Source: Halocafeteria seosinensis
Taxonomy: Eukaryota > Sar > Bigyra > Bicosoecida
Direction of reading: 5' to 3'
Length of the DNA stretch: 19,988 nt
NCBI GenBank assembly: GCA_001687465.1
Contig: LVLI01001497.1
Location: 1 to 19,988 of the forward strand
Below the pieces are notes generated by a model that saw only the letters and a list, made by a program, of their open reading frames with translations, was not told the DNA's origin and did no database searches. Shown here in pieces: positions 8,930-17,400 of the stretch; within the stretch, counting starts at the first letter, position 1, and every line of letters begins with the position of its first letter. A program made the translations under genes and the position numbers.

Positions 8930-9147
8930 TTAGGAGGATTCTTTTTTGCCTTTGTCGCCTTTGCCTGCTGGTTTTTTGGCAGCGGCTTTCTCCTTGGGAG
9001 CTTCCTGCATTATAGAGCCACATCGAACATGGATGAGTTTTTTAACACAGTCAACAACAAGTTATTAAGTTGCTGTGCTGTAAAACTTACCGTCGTAGCT
9101 GGGGCAGCTGAATCAGCTTTCTTGGGTGCTGGTTTCTTTCCTGGCAT
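8930..9147 (-). CDS. Small lysine-rich protein, PGKK family copy 3
   Basis: A two-exon gene. Exon 1 (9147-9091, 19 codons) encodes MPGKKPAPKKADSAAPATT. The intron (9090-9005) has donor GTAAGT and acceptor ATGCAG. Exon 2 (9004-8930, 24 codons plus TAA) begins EAPKEKAAAKKPAGKGDKGK and ends KESS. The product is 43 residues, dominated by Lys, Ala and Pro, without hydrophobic core or membrane segment. Start context, phase-0 intron and C-terminal style match copy 2, which argues that both are real, selected genes. It lies between the SET gene (stop at 9429) and copy 2, all on the minus strand. The function is unknown; the composition resembles linker-histone tails. Confidence 0.75.
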
Positions 9148-9428
9148 CTTAATCACTTCGTTTTAAGTAACGAGAACCAACAGGACAGTAGACAACTACT
9201 CCAATCCAATGAACTCGATAAACTTCGTCGTCGATGAAATATTGCTTTTCTGCTTTTTCCAGTGAGCGCTGTTAAAACTTGATCAATCCTTTCGAAAAAT
9301 ACCTTCTGCTTTGCCTGTTGAATCCCCGAGGTTCTTCGAAGCAGCTTCGATCCCGGGCGTCGAAATTCGACTTCTGTTTCCACTTCAACACCGGAGCCAG
9401 GCAAGTATGATCGACTTCAATGAGTCAT

Positions 9429-11447
9429 TTATTCATCTTGTTCGTCTTCCTCTTCTTTGGTTTCCGTTTCTTCAATGACCTTGTCTAAATGTTGCATCAG
9501 GGAAAGTAGCAGCTTTTGCTCCGAAAGAACGACATGTTTGCACATATCTCGAATGAGCGCTTGGTATGGATTTGCTTTATGCTCTTCTGGGGTGGATTTC
9601 TTCACGAGTTCCTCATCTGAAATGTAGTTCTCTAGCTTTGATTCAATGGCTCGTTGGAGGATCCAATAAGGGCGGGAACCAGTTCCCCAGTTGTGTTCAT
9701 CATCATCCTTCTCGGCAGGTTCTGTATCGTCGTCAGCAGCTTCCTCGTTATCTTCACAGTCTTCTTCGTCTCTCTTCGCTTCTTCTTTTACCACTTTGGA
9801 AAAGTTAATGGAAAATGCCGCGCTTGAGGAAGGCGGCGCATCATTCTCTTGTTCTTTCTGTTCCTCACCACTATCGTTGGAGTGATTCGTTTCCTCTTTC
9901 TTGTGATCCTTACTGCTTTCCGTTTGGCCATTGCTACTCTCCGTGGCACCCTTGCTTTCTTCCTTGACCCAAGGTTGGGACAGTTTCAACACTGGGGCAG
10001 TAACTCTTTCAGAGGTCCGGGAAGCAGTAGAAACAAAAGAGCCGTCCTCGGAAGATACTTTCTGCCGCTTTGTGTTGGCGCCAGAACTGTTATCCGTAGC
10101 CCCTCTCTTTTTATCATCGGCTCTTGAAGTAGGATTCTTTGCTGCTTCACCGTTGTCTCCATTGCTCTGTCTCTCGGTTCCTTCACAGCTGTTCTTAAAT
10201 GCCCAATACTGGCCTTCATCCATTGCTAATACTTGAAGACAACTACCCAGATGCTCAGGTAACTTCAGATCGCTATCAATATTGAATAGACCATTCTTGC
10301 TATCGTCGGGAAACTGGCCCGCAGCTTGCAATAAGACAACTTTCTTGTCGATAAGGTCCTTTGCATCATCCATAATTTGAGAGCGAGAACTTTTCAATTC
10401 TCCTTCGTCGTAGAGTGCAGAATTCACAACAGCATCAGCGGACATAATCTCCTTTGCAGCATCAATGACATACTTGGCCTCCAGAGCAACGCAGTTTTGG
10501 GGATTGAAACAGTCCTCGTGAATAAATCCGTACGTATGGAGCAATTGGGCATCACTGAGATTTCCGTACGTATTGTACACTTCTTCACCAGCTTCAATGT
10601 CACGGTGAGCATACATACGGAACTGGAACTTGTCCCCCGAGTACTCAAAAGCGGGACATGTACAAGCTTTAGTGCAATGGTGATTCAGTAAATCCACCAC
10701 GGGGACCAAGTGCGGCCCTTCCATCTTATGATCGTGGAAACCTCGTGAGAGGACAAGAGCCAAGGCACGTCGAAAGTGTTCAAATGATTGCACTTTTAGA
10801 TTCCAGAACTCGCTTCGCTCTTCCATCAAAGGTGCAATTTCCTTCTCCCACCTTTCGTACACGGGAAGACTGTCCAGCATTCCTTCCAACGTGGTATTCT
10901 TCAAGAGTCGTTTCGCTTCCTCTGAAGAGCAAGGAGGAAAGTGTTTCTTCCTTCTTTTGTATATCTATCTGTCTGGCTCCACTTACCGTCGAAATAAAGG
11001 GCCGATGTGAAGTTTTCGGGAAGAGTTTCCAAGTGTTTCCCGAATTTCGATTTCGGTTCCCCTTGGGATATCTGCGCAAATGTCGACATGAATTGTTTCC
11101 TCTAGTCCATGATACTATTTATACACGGTGGTTCGTACCTCATGCAGCAGTACCAAAGCCACCGCGAAGAGCGAGTTCAGCTGCTTCTCTTGCTTGAGGA
11201 AATGCATGAGTCGTTCATGTTCGCTTCCTTGAGCCATGATGCAGCATTCCTGTGGCACATGCACCAAAATGCTCCCTTCCGGTATGCGCTCCCTGGCGAC
11301 AACATATCGGCCTCGTCGGGCCTTCTCGCCTTCTACAGCCTCCGTAGGAGGCTCTCGCTCCTCCAAATTCTCATGCCAGAGCGCCTGAGGCAATCTCCAG
11401 TAGGGCGTCAGGGGCGATGAGGTTGGAGAGGGGCAAGAGGAGGCCAT
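9429..11447 (-). CDS. SET-domain lysine methyltransferase (SETD6/Rubisco-LSMT class)
   Basis: Three exons (11447-11139, 11071-10987, 10921-9429) join in phase to 628 residues. Intron 1 has donor GTACGA and acceptor GCGCAG; intron 2 has GTAAGT and CTTCAG. The SET N-terminal strand is RRGRYVVARERIPEGSILVH (about 45-64). The SET core follows an insert typical of this class: LVPVVDLLNHH (Asn-His motif about 210-213) and then VYNTYGNLSDAQLLHTYGF (about 246-264), the AdoMet-binding and catalytic Tyr region. A C-terminal helical part matches the substrate-binding domain of this class. A long, strongly acidic low-complexity insert (about 370-545, with Ser/Glu/Asp runs) interrupts it. Members methylate lysines of non-histone proteins such as ribosomal proteins, RelA or Rubisco; the substrate cannot be told here. 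No clear plastid-targeting peptide is visible. Confidence 0.85.
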
Positions 11448-11914
11448 CGTGTGTATGCAATGCGCTTCCTATCTATAGTCTGACAAACATCTTTTTGGAA
11501 CGCAAAGTGTCAGTGGGCGTCCTCTTCGGAGGCCAGTGTCTGTGAAGCTCGCGAGGAATCCAACAGGTTACGTTATGGACCCAGTGACTCCCACCACCAG
11601 AAAGCAACTTTATCCCTGCCGCAAACACCCGAGAAGGACAACATCATGGCTAATTGGCATGTGAGAATCGCTGCATTTCAAGGTTCACCCTCTATTACCC
11701 TGCTGGTGGGAAATGTGGTCAGATGAATTTTTATTCAACGGAAACGTACTTCTAACATATGCATTCATTATTTATCTAGACTGATTACACACCCTCCGTT
11801 ATAGTGCTACCGCTGCTGTTGCTGCTGTATGTGTGTGTACGAGTAAGTCCTAGTCTCACACAACGAAGATGAACCATTCACTCAGTGCAGTGCGTCGGTG
11901 GGAAGCACAAAGAA
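11448..11914. other. Intergenic between desaturase and SET genes
   Basis: About 470 bases without a gene. It holds the upstream flank of the SET gene and the 3' flank of the desaturase. A short GCTGCTGTTGCTGCTGT triplet run lies near 11811-11827 and a TG-rich patch next to it. No promoter element is assigned. Confidence 0.5.
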
Positions 11915-13276
11915 CTAACCTTGTGCATTTAGTGCGTCCCAAACGCCGTGGTCGAACGCCTCGGCCTTCTGGGCCGTATGTCGCAGCTGCTCAAGCAATT
12001 CGCAATTGGCACTATAGAAGTCAATGAGGTGATAATGGCAGCCATGCTTCAAAGCGAGCCCCTGAACTAATGGCATAAACGCGCGCAGTCGGTGCCGTGG
12101 CAAACGGGGAAACAAATGATGGATGGTCTGAAATTGTAAGCCGCCGTGCAGCCAATCCAGGCAAGGCCAACAGTCAACATCAGCAGAGGTAGCTAGTTGG
12201 CACCGGAAAAAGCTCTCGTTAGCATCTTTCATAGGGGCCTCGTCATAAGTAGCGCGAGCAAAGTGCGACAGACATATCTGAACATGAAGTAGTCCAACAA
12301 CAGCATGCGATACGACGACACACGCTAATTGCCTTTGCCACGTAGGAAGGAATGATATGACATACGCATACCATGCAAAGTATGCCGCCTCTGCGAGGAT
12401 TTCCATAGTACGGTTCTGGACACCTTTGAGAGTGAAAAGTAGCAAGAGCGATTGTAAGTACAAATTAAACCGAGCTACCGCCATTACTGGGTAAAACAAC
12501 CAGTGCTGGTAAGTAACCAGGAACTTCGATAATCTGTCGAAAGCAAAAATCTTGTCATGATAGTGGCTGTAAATAGACTTGAAAAACTTGCTTGTGACTG
12601 CAAAGACAGGCAGATGCTGAATGTCTGGATCATAGTTTACCCAATTCGTCGCGACATGATGAACATTGTGAGATCGTTTCCACCAAGAGATCGATACTCC
12701 TGTCAGCAAGTTACCGCAGATAAGGCCCAGCATGCTATCGGTCTTCCGATCATGTGTTATCCCGTTATGACCCAAATCATGGCCAATAAAAGCAATCTGT
12801 TGCCAAAACATGCCCAGTGCCGCCGCGCCTCCAAGTTGAGCCAGCAACGTGTCAGCCTTGGTAAGTCCAAATAAGCCTGCTAGAAGAAAGGCAATAATGC
12901 GTGAAAACTGCCAAGCGTAGAACGAATACTCTGTGTGGTACAGTCCATCCTTTTCCGCCTTCTCCCGAATGTTGCGATAGTCTCTCGTCAATGGAGTGAT
13001 GCTTCGCTCAGAGACTGTGCCGATGCAGAACTGCGGCATTTTCTTTTCTACTACTTCGGGAGGGTGCATGGCGCGTACTGCATCCGTTGCTTCCAGGCCT
13101 CCTTGGGAAATTGCTACAGTTTCTCCTCCGGGATGATGTTTCAAATAATTGGTGAGATCTAGTACTTTCCCATTGACTACTATCCACAAATCGTTGGCTG
13201 TATTATGTTTTTGCACCTCTTCCATCGTGTACTGCGGCAGTTCCCGGCGGCGTTGACTCCTCGCTTCCACCGTCAT
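11915..13276 (-). CDS. Cytochrome-b5-fused front-end acyl desaturase
   Basis: 453 residues from ATG 13276, intact and uninterrupted. A cytochrome b5 domain at the N terminus has the haem motif HPGG (48-51) and a second haem His in AMHPP (about 71). The desaturase domain carries the three di-iron histidine boxes: HDLGH (166-170), HNVHH (203-207) and QTIHH (383-387). Gln replacing the first His of box 3 is the hallmark of front-end desaturases. Hydrophobic segments lie between the boxes, so it should be an ER membrane enzyme inserting a double bond between an existing one and the carboxyl end of an acyl chain (delta-5, -6 or -8) or in sphingolipid long-chain bases. Regiospecificity cannot be read from motifs. 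The open frame continues upstream of the ATG to a possible acceptor (CTTCGCAG, near 13297), so a 5' leader intron or a short extra N-terminal exon is possible. Confidence 0.9.
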   Translation of the reverse strand: MTVEARSQRRRELPQYTMEEVQKHNTANDLWIVVNGKVLDLTNYLKHHPGGETVAISQGGLEATDAVRAMHPPEVVEKKMPQFCIGTVSERSITPLTRDYRNIREKAEKDGLYHTEYSFYAWQFSRIIAFLLAGLFGLTKADTLLAQLGGAAALGMFWQQIAFIGHDLGHNGITHDRKTDSMLGLICGNLLTGVSISWWKRSHNVHHVATNWVNYDPDIQHLPVFAVTSKFFKSIYSHYHDKIFAFDRLSKFLVTYQHWLFYPVMAVARFNLYLQSLLLLFTLKGVQNRTMEILAEAAYFAWYAYVISFLPTWQRQLACVVVSHAVVGLLHVQICLSHFARATYDEAPMKDANESFFRCQLATSADVDCWPCLDWLHGGLQFQTIHHLFPRLPRHRLRAFMPLVQGLALKHGCHYHLIDFYSANCELLEQLRHTAQKAEAFDHGVWDALNAQG

Positions 13277-14400
13277 GGCTTCGTTCGCTTCCAGTTCTGC
13301 GAAGATCACACGAGCAACAAGAAGTTAGCCGAGATGACACAATAAGAAATATGCCAAAGTAGGGGGACTATGAGCATTTGCTTGGCGCCGAAGACGAGCA
13401 AGAAAGGTTCACTCCGGAGAATCTCCGTCGAGGGGTTCGACTCCACTTCACTTTGTAGGGATATTCAGAATTTCAGAACCTGGCCGACCACTCCCTTCCA
13501 GCCCCTCATAGCAAGGAAGAAAGAAAGACACCATATCTATTCAATCTCAGGTCTAGCAAACAGGAGAGAGCGTGCCTTGGTATGAACAGCTGTAGTCGCT
13601 GATCCCACCCCTTGGGCGCCCCCTATAATACCCTTTTTGTTGTTTCGACGTGTTGCTCCAGCTGTCAAATTGTGCCCCTTTCGTATGTCTTTTCACACCC
13701 TTTGTCCCTTGGAAACATGTCCGCGTTCCACGGGTGCAGCTGGGGCCCTCAGGGAAGAGCCCTGGGGGAGGGACATGCAGAGACTATATCTGACAGGAAT
13801 CGCTTTGGTCAACGGTCAGATGGAGGGAAGGGTATATCTATCTTACTCCAATACGTACCCTAATCAACACTCGGGATATTCCTACTGCTCTTTCGCAACC
13901 TACTTCTGTGTTTGCGCCAACGATCAAGATGGTACAACTGTAGTCGAGTGATGTTTCGCTGCTCTGGATCCAGAACAGCGAGTGTTGTTCAACGGCGCTT
14001 CCGAAGGGGCACGGCACAGATTCCCTGACGTGGTTTTGTCTGCATGTTCGTATGCCCTGCATGTCATGAGGTGGAGAAAACACTGGAGAATATCACTGCT
14101 ATACTTTGCTCCATTTGTGGACGACATTGAGACCAACACAGCTTGCATTGCCTACCATCACCAATGGCCGGCGGAAGTACAGTGTATTCCAAGAGACCGA
14201 GCAGATTCGGTCAAAGGATGTACCCCATTTCGCTACAGGATTGGGCAAAGCAACGGCGAAAATGAATTTCATCCAGAAGTTCTGAGAGGCGACGTGAAGT
14301 CAGCTGAAGTCGGGGTTGGCAGGATGGACGGAGTTAATGCCTTACTGGAAGGAGTCAAGTGTGTATTCACTCTAACTGGGAATTAGATCGTGGGACGTCC
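13277..14400. other. Mostly unassigned; one weak plus-strand frame
   Basis: About 1.1 kb between the desaturase start and the stop of the chitin-synthase-like gene. The desaturase promoter lies in the left part. A plus-strand frame of 134 codons (13982-14386) ends 15 bases before the convergent stop at 14401. It has no recognisable domain, ordinary composition and no support from a neighbouring exon. I do not call it a gene, but it is the largest unexplained open frame in this gap. Confidence 0.4.
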
Positions 14401-17400
14401 TTAGTCATCATGCCATTCATAGTTGGTTTCATTGAGACTCTGGTCCTCCAGAGTCCTGGAAATGCGGTCAGCCACATGCTCAGCTTCATCCAACAGTTCA
14501 CCCATTGAGCGGCTTGTGCAACTCGCCAGTGATTCGTCGGTACACGTTGGCTGCGTGCAAACTCTTGTCGCAGTTTGGGACACGGAATGAGTGACGCGGG
14601 ACCAATCTGGAGCGCTTGTGGAGGCAACGTAGGTTTCCACACGTTGGTCAGTGCCAGCGCTTAATAGACTGGGGATACCTTCATCCAAATTTACCCCTGG
14701 GGGGAAGCTCTCGTCTTTGGTAGGTATCGTTCCTTCATTAGTTGTACTACAGTCCTCGTCGGCAAAGTTATGGTCGATATTGGTAGCCGTTTCCACCGAA
14801 ATAGTACAACCGCCTGGTCCTGACTCTGCTTCAGTTACACCAAGTTTGCCCTCTTTTGCACTGTTGCCCTCACTGCTGTTAAAAGACTCACGTGAGCACC
14901 GTGATTCCTCATCAGCAGAATCGTCACTTGATCCGGGATCAGCAAACCCGTCGACACTGGAAAAGTATTCGTGTGCTTTATTGCCTCTCCAATTCGAGAC
15001 GCTTACCGTCTCCTCGATGTCTGTGGAATCGATTTCCATTTGAGGTGCTTGACCTGTGCTCACCTGTTGACGGAACCTCTTGAGAGCCACCACTTTGCGA
15101 ACTTGCCAAGGGCAGCGGCAGCATGTGCACCACCACGCAAAAAAGAAGGTCCAAATTTGCCGGCTCAAATACTCCAACTGGTGGATGATCGAGCCCAAAA
15201 GTCGAAGGCTTAAGATGCCGACAGTGACAATGATCAAGAAAGTTGCCCCGGTTTCCAGGTTATCCGTCGCCTTCACAGGGGCTGCCAGTAACCTGCAAAC
15301 ACAGAGAAAGCACGGTGCCAGTAGCACTGTGGAACGTTCCGAAATGACATGGAAGGATCTTAGCTTACCAATTGGTGAGCAACCACGTTCCCAATACTCG
15401 TGTGCGGAAAGATGCATACTGCCCCGCTAAGCGCTTGTTATCCTGCAAATATATAACAAAAATGTGTCATACGTTGCATCCTACAATGCAGCACTCAAGA
15501 GACAAACCTCTTTGACATTCTCCAGGAATCTGCAATCACAGAGAGAACAAGAGAGTGCCACTGCCAACACGAGTTTGATGAGACATTAGCTACGTACGAT
15601 GTAACTTGTTCATCGATGCGCTTCATTTCTGCCGCTTGGTAAGCCTGCTCCAACACTTGCTGTGGATCGAGGGGCAATTCTTTAGGTAAAATATCCATAG
15701 CCGTGTACTCTCGTTCCTCCTCTTCCCTGCCGAGCTCGTTCGCTGGGCGTTCGGGATTGTCGTCCTGGAACCAGTTAACCCTTTGCAGTTGTTCCATCTT
15801 CTCTTCTGCTTCCTGCAGAACAACTGATGCGCGTTTCTGACCCGTGTACATCCTGATATCGTCCTGATGGTGCCTAATTTCGGTGCGCTTCTGGGCAACG
15901 AATGCCTGCAGCGATCCCTCCGCATTCCTTAGTCTCCAACTGATGTCGTTCAAGTTGCAGAACGAGTACACCATGAATAAGTTGATATATGTCGGAATCA
16001 TGAACAGATATTGCATTGCAGTAAGCAGCATCGTAATAAAAGAATTGTGGATCAACGCGCCGCCTACAATTGTACCAAGGCCCACTGCTAACGTATACAT
16101 GAAGACAATCGAGAAACTTCCTTCATAGGAAGCTGCGATGAATAATCCGAGCACCAGATACATGAATGTCCCATACAGCATTGTCGAAGTGAAATAGATT
16201 CTTTCGATGTCCTCAGGACTAGAAGCCAATGAAAATACAATCTGCAGTGCCGTCGTGCCAAGGTAGATTGCATGAAATAGAAAACTCGCAATGTCGGTGC
16301 CATATCCCAGCCCGCTAAGAGAAGCCGTAAGTATATAGAAAAAGATAATGTACATGATAGCAGGTGAAAACCATGCAAACCCAATATAGACGAGGTTCAT
16401 CAACACCTGAATTGTTAGAAATAGTCGACGGAGGAATGAATGCATCGACTCCGACCAAATTCTCCAGAAGTTTCGCAAATAGTACACTGAATTCAAGATA
16501 GCCCCGCTCATGAATCTTCTGTGGCTTGTGATTAGTCCCACTAGGTCCGTCGGCATCTGTTGCGCTGCAGGCGCGGAGGCTACATATCTGGTCGTCCAAT
16601 TTTCACGACGCTTGGCGACAGTCTCAAAATTTATTAACCTTTCTACCGTCAGATACATGTTTGCTAGATAGGGGGTAAAACTCGAAAGGCTCTCTTCTTC
16701 GACCCGGAAATACTGGGCCAGCGGGTCTCCTTCGATGGCGATAAGACGGTACATTACGTAAAATCCGCTAAACGGTGTTACTAATCCCGAGAATGAGTCT
16801 GCAGGCTTCTGAAGAATGTGAGATAACTTATATTGGAAGACGGAGCTTGCCTGTGTCATACTGTATATCTTTGGTTCGAATGGCCGCACTTCTCCACTAG
16901 TGATACCAAGTTGCGGATCCAGTTCCATAGTTTCATACAAGGTTCTCAAGGAGCGCGAGTAAGGATAGGTTCCGCTGTCAAGCATTAAGCAATATTTAGG
17001 CTTTACCTGCTTTGAATAGCCAAAGAACCACAAATGAGAATTGAGAACCCCTCCCTGGCGTTCTTTTATCGTAACGACAACTTTCAACGGGCAGTAATAC
17101 TCAGCAGTTGAGCGAAAGCGAGGTAATCGAATGGTCCTTTCAAACACATGCGCGATCACATCTTGTCCTTTATGAACGAGTAGTAGCATGTCGTGATCAA
17201 AACTTTTCAGCCTCTGTTTTAGGAATCTAACTGCATCTTCCGAGAGGGAGTTCCGGCCGTCTACGACAATATTCAAAGTTACGTTGTCCCAATGTACGCC
17301 TCCCTGATGCAGGGTATTCACATTATCCGCTACAGCGTAGATGCTTCTGCAGTTCAGTTGTCACCGATAAGGGAACGATGAGTTGTATCGAATGAGTTAT

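Noticed and set aside
9153-9404. 83-residue minus-strand frame between SET gene and small-protein copy 3
   Set aside because: No domain, biased Arg/Ser composition, and it occupies the region expected to hold the promoter of copy 3.
13277-13309. Desaturase start at a GTG (13309)
   Set aside because: The ATG at 13276 is the first Met before the cytochrome b5 domain. The upstream codons follow a plausible acceptor and are not needed for any domain.
13982-14386. 134-codon plus-strand protein gene
   Set aside because: No family resemblance, no convincing upstream exon and no conserved-looking motif. Kept only as a note in the gap annotation.
14401-15417. Separate 338-residue gene beginning MHLSAHEYW
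   Set aside because: Its first part runs out of frame through an exon and an intron. The in-phase reading instead gives FRTRVLGTWLLTN and then the last membrane helices of the chitin-synthase-like protein.
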